From the NCBI GenBank assembly GCA_022825745.1, contig JAJDWF010000131.1:1-35796 (forward strand): a DNA stretch of 35,796 bases. Direction: 5' to 3'. The DNA comes from Dehalococcoidia bacterium. Lineage in GTDB: Bacteria > Chloroflexota > Dehalococcoidia > Lucifugimonadales > UBA3495. Below the pieces are notes generated by a model. It did no database searches and was not told the DNA's origin. It saw only the letters and a list, made by a program, of their open reading frames with translations. Of this stretch, positions 1-7,647 are shown in pieces (the stretch's first letter is position 1; each line of letters begins with the position of its first letter). The position numbers and the translations under genes are program-made.

Positions 1-344
1 GGATGCTCGTGGTCGCCGCAGGCCCGGAACGCCGTCCGCAGCATCTGGCGCATCTCTTCGGCGTCGGTGTTCTGGTAGTCGTTCAACGTTACCGTGCCCT
101 CCACCACGGCGAACTGCCGCCAGTCCTCCGCCACCGCCATCACGTTGCAGCGGTTGTGCCGCCGCAGGTTGCGCACCTTGTAGGACGTGCCCCGCACGGT
201 CACGAAAACCGGCCCGTCGTCCCCCTCAAAGGGCGACACGCCGCACACCACGATGCTGGTCTGCGCCGAGCCGTCCCTGCGGAACGTGTTGATGACGCCC
301 CGGTGGTTGCTGGCAAAAAACTGTTTCACGTCGCTGAATTCCAT
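1..344 (-). CDS. PPOX-class split-barrel FMN/F420 protein (3' part missing)
   Basis: The reverse strand reads MEFSDVKQFFASNHRGVINT and continues open to the left edge for 114 codons, so the C-terminus lies outside the window. It resembles the pyridoxamine 5'-phosphate oxidase-like split barrel. Family hallmarks seen are the N-terminal helix ending in NHRGVINTFRRDGS, a strand with VFVTVRGTSYKVRNLRR (the usual 'T..S.K..NL' cofactor phosphate-binding segment), and NVMAVAEDWRQFAVVEGTVTL. These proteins bind FMN or F420 and act as cytoplasmic oxidoreductases of unknown substrate. The start is well supported: an AAGGAGG Shine-Dalgarno lies at 350-356, 5 nt before the ATG. It is read in the same direction as the YYY gene but 89 bp downstream, with a dispersed repeat between them. 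The cofactor (FMN or F420) cannot be decided from this fragment. Confidence 0.8.
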   Translation of the reverse strand, partial: MEFSDVKQFFASNHRGVINTFRRDGSAQTSIVVCGVSPFEGDDGPVFVTVRGTSYKVRNLRRHNRCNVMAVAEDWRQFAVVEGTVTLNDYQNTDAEEMRQMLRTAFRACGDHEH

Positions 345-393
345 ATCATCCTCCTTGCTCACTTGATTGTAAGGTGGCTGGCCACACGGATTC

Positions 394-420
394 CCGCTCA
401 TCCTGAGATTGTCGAAGGAT
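394..420 (-). repeat. dispersed short repeat, copy 1 (intergenic)
   Basis: On the minus strand this reads CCTTCGACAATCTCAGGATG followed by AGCGG. It shares the skeleton TTCGACA-nn-CTCA-nnn-GAGCGG with the copy inside the GMC gene at 13158-13184 and is related to the one at 24690-24710. It lies in the 89-bp gap between two minus-strand genes, just after the stop of the YYY gene. Short repeats of this type are known to be scattered through many environmental bacterial genomes. I infer a common family here from the shared core. Confidence 0.55.
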
Positions 421-433
421 ACCCGCCTGGCAG

Positions 434-2920
434 CTAACGGTTCGACGGACTTACTTCGTAAATCACAACCTCATCCGATTCAAATGCCGGCGTAAGCCAT
501 CCTTCGCCGGCCCACTTTACCATCCGTTCGCTCACGTCGTTGCCGTATGCCGACCTCTCCCGCGGCCCGACCACCAGCCACCGGATGCCGTAGTGTCGCA
601 GCAACCCCCGCGATATCGCGCTCTGATCGGACGTGAAGATGGTTTCCACGTCCGTCCGGCGGCGCGCCAGTTCCGGGTTGATGTCGTCGCCCCGCCATTG
701 GCGTTCGTGCCCCTCCCAGGACAGTGGTGTTGCCCGCCCGGTGGCGGCCGAGATGCCGCCGTGGGCGTCGTAGTCGTTGCCCACGGCCTCCACAATCCGC
801 CCCGGCTCCGCCGCATCCCGCAGCCAGACTATGGCCGCATATTCGCCCGGGACTGTCCGGCGCAGGTAGTCCAGCCCCGCCAGCGTGTTGTCCTCCCGCG
901 TCTCGCCCGGCGACATCCAGCCGGTACGCTCCAGGACGGCCCCCACCGGATAGTAGGCGGACACGATGAGCAGGACCGAGACTACCGCCACCCACAGGAT
1001 TCTCAGCCCGGCCAGCACCAGCGCCCATTCGTCCACCCAGGAGTGGCGCAGCGGCACCGCCAGTATGTAGTACATGCCGATGGCCCCCGCGATGCCAAGC
1101 AGCAGCCACGCCTGGTAGTAGAACTTGAAGACCGTGTTCATCCGGTTCCCGAACTGGTCCGCGATGTGGAACAGCTCGGCGCCGCCCAGCAGGAAGAATC
1201 CCGCCGCCGCCAGGGCCAGGGCGAACACCACCCATTGCGCCCGGCGCCGCCACGATGCCAGCGTCAACGCGCAGTAGGAGGCCACGCAGCCCATGAACAG
1301 CAGCGGAATCGTGAGCACCAACCGCCCGAGGACCAGGTTATCGGCTAGGTCCTGGTCATCCGGCGAAATCGAAACCCGCACCGCCAGGGCAATCAGCCAC
1401 AGCGCGAACACGCCGACGCCGAACGACCCGGCCAGCAGCGCGTTGGCGCGCCTCTCCCCGGTGGGCCAGCCGGCATCCAGCGCGGCCCGCGCCACAAAAC
1501 CGCCCGCCAGGATGGCCGGCGCACCCATCACGATAATGAACAGCAACGGCCGCGTCGCCGGCCCCGAGACTGGCAGTATGCCCGACGTCTGGCTGTCAAA
1601 GGACGTATAGAAGGGCAGGTAGAGGAGGATTCCCGTCGCCGCCAGCGCGGTAATCAACAGCGCCCCGTAGCCGATGGACCCGGCCAGCGTCGCTGCGCCA
1701 CCCGAATCGGCGCGGCCGGTTTCCGATGGCCGCGCGCCGTGCAGCGACAACGCCGGCGGCGAGCCGTGCCAGGCCATCCATCGGACTATTGCGGCCATTC
1801 CCACGACGCAGAGGTACACCGGGAAGTCCCAGGCGTTGATGAACGCCAGCGCGCCCAGCGTCAGGGCCAGCGCTCCGGCCTCTCCGGGTCGCTTCCTCAG
1901 CCATTGCCAGCCCGGCGGGTCCGGTGTGACCAGCAGCGCCAACGCCAGGGCCAGCGCCAGCGTCAGGTACGGCAGGGCGGACACGTGCGCGTGCAGGTCG
2001 CCCAGCAGGAAGCTGAAGAACGGAAACTCCGTGATCGTGTAGTCCAGCGACGCGCCGCCCGCTCCCAGCGTGTCGATGATCCTGGTGCCGCGCCACCACC
2101 ACCAGAAACCGTCGGGGAACCAGCCGCCGCCGACCGCCGGCGGTTCCAGCCCCTTTACGGCGACCCATTCCCAGAGGCCATCCCAACCCAGGCCGCGCAG
2201 GTAGGCGAACTCCAGCGCGCCGGACAGGTTGCCCAGCAGCCCGATGCACAACGCCGCCACGGCTCCCACTGCCAGCGACCGGGAAGCGGACGCGCCGGCG
2301 TGCCGCAGCAGGTTGTAAATCAACCCCAGCAGCCCCACGCTGAAGATGGCGGGAATGGTGACCATCGCCAGGTTGTACCCAACGTCCGACGGCGTCCGGG
2401 TCAGGGTGGTCATCATGGCGGCGACGTAATGACCGCCGTAGTAGTAGGCTATGTCGTGGCCGGAAAGCCACTGGTCTTCCGGCGGAAATTGGGCCGAATT
2501 GATAACGGCGTTCAGGATGCCGAAGTCCATCGGCTTTTCCGTGTGGTTGATGGCCGGAACCTCGCTGACCACCAGCGCCCAGAACGCGAACATGCCGACG
2601 AACAGCAGCTCCGTGATGGCGATGACGGCCCAGCGCCGGCGCAGGAAGTCCCGCAACTCCACCCGCTTCAGCCAACCCAGCCACGCGGCCGGAAGCGCCA
2701 CGCAAAGCAGGGTTAGGGCGATGCCGGCCTGTGAGTTGGGAATCACCCCCAGCGTGCCGCCGATCCAGGTGAGCCAGGTCAGGATCAGCAGGGCCAGCGG
2801 CCGGGCAACCGTCCACCCCCGATCCGCCAGGCGGCCCAGCCCGGTGGCGGCGCAGGCCACCGGAAAACCGACCAGGGACAGCGCCCAGAGCGCGATCAGC
2901 CAGGCGATGACGTCCGGCAC
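434..2920 (-). CDS. Chlor_Arch_YYY (DUF2298) polytopic membrane protein
   Basis: An 828-residue integral membrane protein with many hydrophobic segments along most of its length and a soluble C-terminal region of roughly 170 residues. The family signature is clear: NHTEKPMDF at 125-133, then HDIAYYYGGHY at 155-165, which contains the YYY motif that names the family, and later FFSFLLGDLHAHV. The C-terminal part has GGISAATGRATPLSWEGHERQWRGDD and a GIRWLVVGPRER stretch near the end. The family occurs in Chloroflexota and archaea and resembles GT-C glycosyltransferases; the substrate is unknown. It starts 22 bp after ftsY ends and on the same strand, so the two are probably cotranscribed. The first ATG is used; no upstream in-frame alternative is needed. 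Confidence 0.88.
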   Translation of the reverse strand: MPDVIAWLIALWALSLVGFPVACAATGLGRLADRGWTVARPLALLILTWLTWIGGTLGVIPNSQAGIALTLLCVALPAAWLGWLKRVELRDFLRRRWAVIAITELLFVGMFAFWALVVSEVPAINHTEKPMDFGILNAVINSAQFPPEDQWLSGHDIAYYYGGHYVAAMMTTLTRTPSDVGYNLAMVTIPAIFSVGLLGLIYNLLRHAGASASRSLAVGAVAALCIGLLGNLSGALEFAYLRGLGWDGLWEWVAVKGLEPPAVGGGWFPDGFWWWWRGTRIIDTLGAGGASLDYTITEFPFFSFLLGDLHAHVSALPYLTLALALALALLVTPDPPGWQWLRKRPGEAGALALTLGALAFINAWDFPVYLCVVGMAAIVRWMAWHGSPPALSLHGARPSETGRADSGGAATLAGSIGYGALLITALAATGILLYLPFYTSFDSQTSGILPVSGPATRPLLFIIVMGAPAILAGGFVARAALDAGWPTGERRANALLAGSFGVGVFALWLIALAVRVSISPDDQDLADNLVLGRLVLTIPLLFMGCVASYCALTLASWRRRAQWVVFALALAAAGFFLLGGAELFHIADQFGNRMNTVFKFYYQAWLLLGIAGAIGMYYILAVPLRHSWVDEWALVLAGLRILWVAVVSVLLIVSAYYPVGAVLERTGWMSPGETREDNTLAGLDYLRRTVPGEYAAIVWLRDAAEPGRIVEAVGNDYDAHGGISAATGRATPLSWEGHERQWRGDDINPELARRRTDVETIFTSDQSAISRGLLRHYGIRWLVVGPRERSAYGNDVSERMVKWAGEGWLTPAFESDEVVIYEVSPSNR

Positions 2921-2942
2921 GGCTTATCGATAGCGCGACGGG

Positions 2943-3902
2943 TCAGGCCGCCGGGGTGAGCATCGCGTCCACGAACTCGCCCGGGTCGAAGGGCGCGATG
3001 TCGCTCAATCCTTCGCCGGTGCCGATGAACAGGATCGGCACGCCCAGTTCCCGGCGTATGGACAGCACGATGCCGCCCCGGGCGGTGCCGTCCAGCTTGG
3101 CCAGGAAGATGCCGGTGCATCCGACGGCCTCGGTGAACGCCCGCGCCTGGGTCAGCCCGTTGTGCCCGGTGGTGGCGTCCAGCGTCAGCAGCACCTGGTG
3201 CGGTGCCGCGTCGTCCAGCCCGTTGATGACGCGGCGCACCTTGCGCAGCTCGTCCATCAGGTTGTTGCGCGTGTGCAGCCGGCCGGCCGTGTCCACGATC
3301 AGGATGTCCGCGCCCCGGGCCCGGGCCGCCTGCCATGAGTCATAGGCCACCGCTCCGGGATCGGCGCCGTGCTGGTGGCTGATCACGTCCACGCCGACCC
3401 GCTCGCCCAGAATCTCCAGTTGCTCCTCGGCGGCGGCGCGGAAGGTGTCGGCGGCGCCCAGCACCACCTTCTTGCCCGCGCCGGTGAAGTGGTGCGCCAG
3501 CTTGGCGATGCTGGTGGTCTTGCCCACGCCGTTCACGCCGCACACCAGTATCACGTAGGGGGCGGCAATGCTCTCGTCGTCCGACCAGGCGTCGGCGTCG
3601 TTTTCGGACGCGAGTTCCGTCGCCAGCAGGTCTTTGAGCCGGCCAAACGCCTGCTCGCCGTCGGCGACGCGACCCGCCCGCACGTCGGCGCGCAGGTCGT
3701 CCAGCACGGTCATGGTGGTTTCCACGCTGACGTCCGCCGAGATCAGGATTTCTTCAAGCTCATCCCAGGTCGATTCGTCCAGTTGCGAGGAGGCGAAAAG
3801 GCCCCGGATGCGGCCAAACCAGCCCTCCCGGCTGCGCTTCACGCCGGCGTCGGTCTGCTCGCGGTTGATCTGTTCCCGGTTGCGTTTGAATATGGAAAAC
3901 AT
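2943..3902 (-). CDS. ftsY: Signal recognition particle receptor FtsY
   Basis: A 319-residue SRP-receptor GTPase that docks ribosome-SRP complexes at the membrane for co-translational insertion. The NG domain is complete: four-helix N domain about 40-100, P-loop GVNGVGKTT (122-130), DTFRAAA (152-158), DTAGR (204-208), [10 protein letters not shown] (268-277, where most FtsY have TKLDG) and GTGEG (294-298). The acidic A domain is nearly absent; instead there is a short basic N-terminus ([11 protein letters not shown]) suited to membrane contact. In many bacteria the neighbours are rnc-smc-ftsY. Here smc is absent and a secreted Calx-beta protein sits between rnc and ftsY. A TATAAT element lies 58 bp upstream of the ATG. 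Confidence 0.97.
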   Translation of the reverse strand: MFSIFKRNREQINREQTDAGVKRSREGWFGRIRGLFASSQLDESTWDELEEILISADVSVETTMTVLDDLRADVRAGRVADGEQAFGRLKDLLATELASENDADAWSDDESIAAPYVILVCGVNGVGKTTSIAKLAHHFTGAGKKVVLGAADTFRAAAEEQLEILGERVGVDVISHQHGADPGAVAYDSWQAARARGADILIVDTAGRLHTRNNLMDELRKVRRVINGLDDAAPHQVLLTLDATTGHNGLTQARAFTEAVGCTGIFLAKLDGTARGGIVLSIRRELGVPILFIGTGEGLSDIAPFDPGEFVDAMLTPAA

Positions 3903-3959
3903 GGCAGCGCGCTACGCACCATCGGCTTCGGTATCGTTGTCCGTGAGCGGCGTCGGCCA

Positions 3960-3967
3960 ATTATAGC
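3960..3967 (-). promoter_or_regulatory. -10-like element upstream of ftsY
   Basis: The minus strand reads TGCGCTATAATTG around these positions, with TATAAT at 3965-3960. The same 13-nt string occurs in front of the aminotransferase gene near 14055-14067. No convincing -35 hexamer was found at 16-18 bp. It is called from the perfect hexamer and its position between the Calx-beta stop and the ftsY start. Confidence 0.45.
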
Positions 3968-3999
3968 GCACCTCATGCTGTCGGCGTTACTGCTCGTCG

Positions 4000-5553
4000 T
4001 CATCTCACGGTCACTGTCACAGGGTGGACTTGCGTACCCTCCGGCAAGCCCCAGGTGCAAGGCGTGGTGGTGGCGTTCACGAGAGTTATCGTGTGGGTTA
4101 TCGTCACCGTCTCGCCAGCAGCGCCGTCAAGCGCCCGCACCGTGATGTCCTGCCGGTCGTCCCAATCGGCATAGTCGGATCTACGGATATCCTCCCGCAC
4201 CCCGCTGAAAATCAGGAGGGAGGGGGATACCGACACCTTGTCGGTGTTGCTGGACGTGATACTGATGCCCACGTTTCCGTCGGGCTGGCGGTTCAGCCTC
4301 ATCGTGTAGGTGTTTCCGTTGGGATCACGCTCAGTCACCTCCAGATTGCTTACCGACACGCCTACGTCGCTCTCGGTACCGCTGCAGTCGCTGCTACCCT
4401 GCTGTTGCCCGGTGCCACTGGTGCCACCGTTGCCGCCGCCGCCACCATTGCCGCCGCCGCCACCATTGCCACCGCCGCTACCACCACCACTGCCGCCGCC
4501 GGATGAGGCAGCGTCATTGTCTCTGACTGTTACCGTGGCCGAGTCGCTCGACGCTCCCGCCGCCGTGTAACTGCCGTTGGTGGACGACGCCACGGTAACG
4601 GTCACCGACCCGTGCGATTCGTCTGTACCGTCGTCAATCGTTGCTATGGAATAGCTCACCGTTCCGCTGGTGGGGATGGTTGCCGTCTGCGCTCCCAGCA
4701 GCGACGAGTCCACGAAGTCGCCGCTCTGCGTCACGTTGAGGTTTACCATCAGCGGCGATGCCGGGATGGGGCTGGCCGTCAGGGTGAACTCGGCGCTCTC
4801 GCCCTCCGTAATGGAGGAGGTTGCCGCCTCGATGCTGATTGCCGGCACGTCGTTGTCGATGACCATCGCCGTGGCGGCGTTGCCAGGCTCCGCAGCCACC
4901 GTATAGCCCTCGCCCGCGGCGAGCGTTGCGGTAATCGTGCCGTGGAGCTCGTCAACGTTATCGTCTTCGGTGGCGATGGAATACGTGAAGGTTCCGCTGG
5001 TGGGAATTGTGGCCCTGGTCGCCGGCGTTCCGAGGATAAAGTCGCCGCTTTGTGTGCCGGCCACGTTCACCGTGAGCGGCGACTCCGGGGCCGGGCTGGC
5101 AGTCAGCCTGAACCGGGCGGCTTCGCCCTCGATGATGGGGGAAGTCAACGCCTCAATCCGCACCACGATGGCCTCGCTTTGCTGCGGGGGTTGCTGACCG
5201 GGTTGTCCCTGCGGAGCGGGCGACGTCGTGTCCTCTTCGTCTTCGGGGAAGTAAATCTGCTCGTTGCGCGTCAGGTGCCAGTTGCAGGTCTCGTGGGGCG
5301 AACTGGCGGCATATCCTTGCGCGTATCCTTCGTCAACCGGGTAGGCGCGCACCACGGGCGGGTTGCCGAACACCACCCACTCGTCGCCGTGGCCATCGGT
5401 GTGGTGAAGCTCGTTGATGACCGGCCCGTTCACGTCGATGTCCGGCCAGTCGGCGGGGCAGGACGGGTTGTGGGCGCGGGTCATTTCCGCAGACAAAAAA
5501 ATGGCCACGACCGAAAGGACGAGGCCAACCGTGGCTACTATGGAGAGTTTCAT
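4000..5553 (-). CDS. Secreted protein with two Calx-beta-like repeats and a Gly-rich linker
   Basis: A 517-residue exported protein. Residues 1-27 form a signal peptide (Lys start, hydrophobic core LVLSVVAIFL, likely cleavage near THA-type residues before HNPSC). A unique N-domain with C32 and C90 is followed by a Pro/Gln-rich linker (110-126). Two Calx-beta-like repeats follow (about 128-234 and 237-346), aligned by I.EGE.A.F.LTASP, QSGDF, ATIPTSG..(T/S)YSIAT.DD and TVRDND/VIDND. Then come a Gly/Asn/Ser low-complexity linker (about 350-378) and a C-terminal beta-rich domain with C390 and C499. Such domains mediate calcium-assisted adhesion; the ligand is unknown. The best Shine-Dalgarno (AAGGAGA, 5571-5577) is 17 nt from the ATG, unusually far. 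No other in-frame start lies between them. Confidence 0.8.
   Translation of the reverse strand: MKLSIVATVGLVLSVVAIFLSAEMTRAHNPSCPADWPDIDVNGPVINELHHTDGHGDEWVVFGNPPVVRAYPVDEGYAQGYAASSPHETCNWHLTRNEQIYFPEDEEDTTSPAPQGQPGQQPPQQSEAIVVRIEALTSPIIEGEAARFRLTASPAPESPLTVNVAGTQSGDFILGTPATRATIPTSGTFTYSIATEDDNVDELHGTITATLAAGEGYTVAAEPGNAATAMVIDNDVPAISIEAATSSITEGESAEFTLTASPIPASPLMVNLNVTQSGDFVDSSLLGAQTATIPTSGTVSYSIATIDDGTDESHGSVTVTVASSTNGSYTAAGASSDSATVTVRDNDAASSGGGSGGGSGGGNGGGGGNGGGGGNGGTSGTGQQQGSSDCSGTESDVGVSVSNLEVTERDPNGNTYTMRLNRQPDGNVGISITSSNTDKVSVSPSLLIFSGVREDIRRSDYADWDDRQDITVRALDGAAGETVTITHTITLVNATTTPCTWGLPEGTQVHPVTVTVR
4398..4500 (-). repeat. Low-complexity GGC/AAT-rich tract encoding a Gly-Asn-Ser linker
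   Basis: A run of near-identical trinucleotides (on the plus strand, repeated CCGCCGCCGCCACC units with ATT interruptions) encodes GGGGGN-type repeats inside the Calx-beta protein. Such tracts are prone to length change by slipped-strand mispairing, always in multiples of three if the frame is to stay open. Confidence 0.7.
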
Positions 5554-5619
5554 AAAGTAGTTATTGTTGGTCTCCTTTTAGTTATGGAGCAAATAATACC
5601 AAACAAGACGCCGAATTAT

Positions 5620-6354
5620 TCACGGGGTCGGCTGGCGGAATTGGCCCGTTTTTAGACCGGCCAGCGCCGCCCGGGCGGCTTCCGTTTCGGCGGCGCTTTT
5701 GCTGCGCCCGCATCCCGAGCCCAGGATGCGCTCGTCAACCATCACCTCAACGGTGAATTGCGGCTGGTGGGCCGGGCCGGATGAGTCAACGACGTTATAA
5801 ACCGGCGTGGGCCGGCCCTGCCCCTGCAGCAGTTCCTGCAACTCGGCCTTGGGGTTGTCCGGCCGCCAGTCGGTTCGGCAAGCCGCTTCAATCTCGGCGG
5901 ACATTGCCGACAGCACGAACCGCTTGGTTGCGTCATACCCTGCATCCAGATAAACGCCGGCGATCAGCGACTCCATTACGTCGCCCAGGACCGCTTCGCT
6001 GTGTCGCCCGCCCGTCGATTCAAACCCGTGCCCAAGCAGCAGATATTCGCCGACGCCCAAACGCTCAGCGACGGTTGCCAAAGCCCGCTGACTCAGCAGC
6101 GCAGTCCAGCGTCGGGTCAGCCCGCCCTCGTCGCAGTCCGGCAGGCGGTGGTAAAGCTCCTCGCTCACGATGAGGCGCACCACCACGTCGCCCAGGAACT
6201 CCAGGCGCTCGTAGGAATCGGCGTCATTGCCGCTGGTCTCGTTCACGTAGGAGCGGTGGGTCAGCGCCTGACGCAACAAGCCCCGGTCCCGGAAGTCCAG
6301 GCCCAGGGCTTGTTCGAGTTCTGCGGCGGGACGGCCCCCGCCGGCGGCACTCAT
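5620..6354 (-). CDS. rnc: Ribonuclease III
   Basis: A 244-residue double-strand-specific endoribonuclease that processes rRNA and mRNA. The catalytic signature is ERLEFLGDVVVRL at 49-61 (metal ligands E52 and D56; the usual Ser after GD is Val). The second metal site is GDVMESLIAGVYLDAG (D125, E128). A double-stranded-RNA-binding domain spans about 166-236 (NPKAELQELLQGQGRPTPVY ... AETEAARAAL). The start is uncertain: ATG at 6354 avoids overlap with the upstream gene, while ATG at 6393 would add 13 residues and overlap that gene by 20 bp. Neither has a strong Shine-Dalgarno. It probably belongs to one transcript with the DsbA-family gene upstream, 19 bp away. Confidence 0.95.
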   Translation of the reverse strand: MSAAGGGRPAAELEQALGLDFRDRGLLRQALTHRSYVNETSGNDADSYERLEFLGDVVVRLIVSEELYHRLPDCDEGGLTRRWTALLSQRALATVAERLGVGEYLLLGHGFESTGGRHSEAVLGDVMESLIAGVYLDAGYDATKRFVLSAMSAEIEAACRTDWRPDNPKAELQELLQGQGRPTPVYNVVDSSGPAHQPQFTVEVMVDERILGSGCGRSKSAAETEAARAALAGLKTGQFRQPTP

Positions 6355-6373
6355 TGTCGGATTATCCGCCGGT

Positions 6374-7006
6374 TTAGCCGCGGACACCCTCATACGGCCA
6401 CGGCGGGGACGGTCGCTTGACCTCGCCCACGTGCCGGTGGTCGGCCATCATCTCGACCAGGTTGTCGTAGATGGGTCCGGCTTCTTCGTCGGTGGGGATG
6501 AACATCTTGACGAAGGCGGCGTTGTTGTTCGGGAACACGTACAGCGGCACCCCGAACGCGCCGTGGACCTCGACAGCCTCGGTGTGGCTCTCGCCGATCT
6601 CCCGCAGGATGTCGGGGTCAGCCAGGTCCTCGGCGAACCGGCCCATGTCCACGCCCGAAGCCTCGGCCACCGCGTTGATGGCGTCCGCGTCGGTCAGGTC
6701 GATGCGATCCTCGTGGCGGGCCCGCAGCAGGTTGATGAAGAACCGGTCGAAGATTTCCTCGCCCTGGCGTTCAGCGGCGAGGCCGGCGCGCAGTTCCAGC
6801 AGGGTGTTGTCCGAGTCGTCCTGTTCCCAGTACTTGAACCCGTCGTCGTTGTTGTTGTCGTGATTTACCTGGACCAGCGAGAACGGCTTGAGTTCCACGT
6901 TGATTTCGTGGTCAGTGTTCTCGCGTACTTTCGCCCACCACATGGCAGCGTTGTACACGAAGGGTCAACGAAAGTCGTAATATACCTTGAAATCGGTGTC
7001 GGCCAT
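6374..7006 (-). CDS. DsbA-family thioredoxin-fold protein, candidate selenoprotein (Sec14 at TGA)
   Basis: Reading from ATG at 7006, the frame gives MADTDFKVYYDFR, then TGA (6967-6965), then PFVYNAAMWWAKVRE and on to TAA at 6374, 210 residues in all. The start has an excellent Shine-Dalgarno (GGAGGTG, 7012-7018, 5 nt spacing). The TGA falls exactly where DsbA/HCCA-isomerase-like proteins have their redox Cys (D-F-x-C-P-F/W). The fold's cis-proline motif is present as GVPLYVF (P154). The rest of the frame is uninterrupted, and no other Cys exists in the protein, so Sec would be its only thiol/selenol, in a one-residue UxxV active site. A SECIS-like hairpin follows the TGA. If TGA were a true stop, only a 13-residue peptide or an internally started protein (GTG 6958) lacking the active site would be made. 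A recent nonsense mutation remains possible. Confidence 0.75.
6920..6961 (-). promoter_or_regulatory. SECIS-like hairpin downstream of the in-frame TGA
   Basis: In the RNA, UUCGUGUAC (6961-6953) pairs with GUACGCGAG (6928-6920) over 9 bp, two of them G-U. Above an AA/AAA internal loop, CGCUGCC (6950-6944) pairs with GGUGG/GCG (6939-6932) over 7 bp with one bulged G (6934), closed by an AUGU tetraloop (6943-6940). The apical loop begins 21 nt after the UGA, inside the range known for bacterial SECIS elements. The loop has G and U, but G is third, not among the first two bases as most models ask. Pairing was done by eye. Confidence 0.55.
6965..6967 (-). other. In-frame TGA, proposed selenocysteine codon
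   Basis: Codon 14 of the DsbA-family gene is TGA between CGT (Arg) and CCC (Pro), at the position of the catalytic Cys. TGA ends many genes here in the normal way (for example the genes ending at 4000, 5620, 8197, 12470, 23011, 25436, 32000 and 33060), so it is not reassigned genome-wide. Confidence 0.65.
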
Positions 7007-7030
7007 GGTGGCACCTCCGTAGTTTGCTTA

Positions 7031-7052
7031 CGCGGTAGTTCAGCTACCCGCG
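7031..7052 (-). other. Hairpin in the leader of the DsbA-family gene
   Basis: CGCGGTAG (7031-7038) pairs with CTACC-GCG (7044-7052, one bulged C at 7049) around a TTCAG loop, 8 bp in total. It sits between a possible promoter (7066-7071) and the Shine-Dalgarno (7012-7018), so it would lie in the 5' leader. There is no U-run after it, so it is not a plain terminator. Confidence 0.35.
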
Positions 7053-7065
7053 CACGGTTTGCCGA

Positions 7066-7071
7066 TTCTAG
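7066..7071 (-). promoter_or_regulatory. -10-like element (TGCTAGAAT) for the DsbA-family gene
   Basis: The minus strand reads GTGCTAGAATCGG: an extended -10 (TGn then TAGAAT). GTGACG at 7093-7088, 16 bp upstream, is a weak -35 match. It would give a leader of about 50 nt that contains the hairpin at 7031-7052. Confidence 0.35.
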
Positions 7072-7102
7072 CACAGACGGGCCGCGTCGTCACCCAATGC
7101 GA

Positions 7103-7108
7103 TATACT
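7103..7108 (+). promoter_or_regulatory. -10-like element for the ThDP enzyme genes
   Basis: GCGATATACTTACC contains TATACT 33 bp before the ATG at 7141. A GAGGAG Shine-Dalgarno follows at 7126-7131. No good -35 was found. Confidence 0.35.
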
Positions 7109-7140
7109 TACCGCCAATTCATTCTGAGGAGCGCAATTCC

Positions 7141-7647
7141 ATGCCCTGGGCAGAGACCATCGTTGACACCCTGAAAAAGTGGGACACGTCGCTGATCGCG
7201 TACGTGCCCGACATCTCCATCGACCGGGTCACCAGCATCATCGACGCCGACCCGTTCTTCCACCTGGTGTCCTGCACCCGCGAGGAGGAAGCCGTCGGCG
7301 TCGCCGTGGGCAGCTACGCGGTGGGCCGTAACGCCGCCGTGTTCATGCAGTCCAGCGGGTTCGGCAACAGCATCAACGGCATCGCCAGCCTGTGCCTGCC
7401 GTCGCGTACGCCCATCCCCATCTTCATGAACCTGCGCGGGCAGGTCGGCGAGTTCAACATCGCCCAGGTCGCCATGGGGCGCAACACCAAGCCCATCCTG
7501 GACCTGTTCGGCATCGCCCACTACACCATCGAGAGCGAGGACCGGATGGATACGCTGCTGGACGGCGTGATGAAGCTGTGCCACGCCCACCGCAACCCGG
7601 TCGCCATCTGCATGACGCCCATGCTGCACGGAGGAAAAATTGCTTAG
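7141..7647 (+). CDS. ThDP-dependent decarboxylase-like, PYR-domain subunit (sulfopyruvate/phosphonopyruvate decarboxylase family)
   Basis: A 168-residue protein matching the N-terminal (pyrimidine-binding) domain of thiamine-diphosphate enzymes as a free subunit, as in sulfopyruvate decarboxylase ComD. The catalytic Glu that activates ThDP is expected in SCTREEEAVGVAVGSYAVGR (about 44-63), which is typical of this family; FMQSSGFGNSINGIASL follows. It would pair with the next gene's PP domain to make an active site at the subunit interface. The start has a GAGGAG Shine-Dalgarno 9 nt upstream. The substrate is not shown by the sequence: sulfopyruvate, phosphonopyruvate or another 2-oxoacid are possible, and neither coenzyme M nor phosphonate genes are nearby. 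Confidence 0.8.
   Translation: MPWAETIVDTLKKWDTSLIAYVPDISIDRVTSIIDADPFFHLVSCTREEEAVGVAVGSYAVGRNAAVFMQSSGFGNSINGIASLCLPSRTPIPIFMNLRGQVGEFNIAQVAMGRNTKPILDLFGIAHYTIESEDRMDTLLDGVMKLCHAHRNPVAICMTPMLHGGKIA

Noticed and set aside
3..437. 144-codon plus-strand frame at the left edge
   Set aside because: It is antisense to the PPOX-type gene, which has recognisable motifs and a strong Shine-Dalgarno.
4398..4500. CRISPR-like or tandem repeat array
   Set aside because: The repetition is of trinucleotides in a coding frame (Gly/Asn/Ser linker), with no spacers.
6374..6958. DsbA-family gene starting at GTG 6958 as an ordinary gene
   Set aside because: This start lacks a Shine-Dalgarno and removes the first strand and active site, whereas ATG 7006 has an ideal Shine-Dalgarno and restores the family's N-terminus through the TGA.
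6965..6967. Genome-wide reassignment of TGA to Trp or Cys
   Set aside because: Many genes in the window end at TGA at the expected place, and Trp and Cys are encoded by TGG and TGC/TGT throughout.
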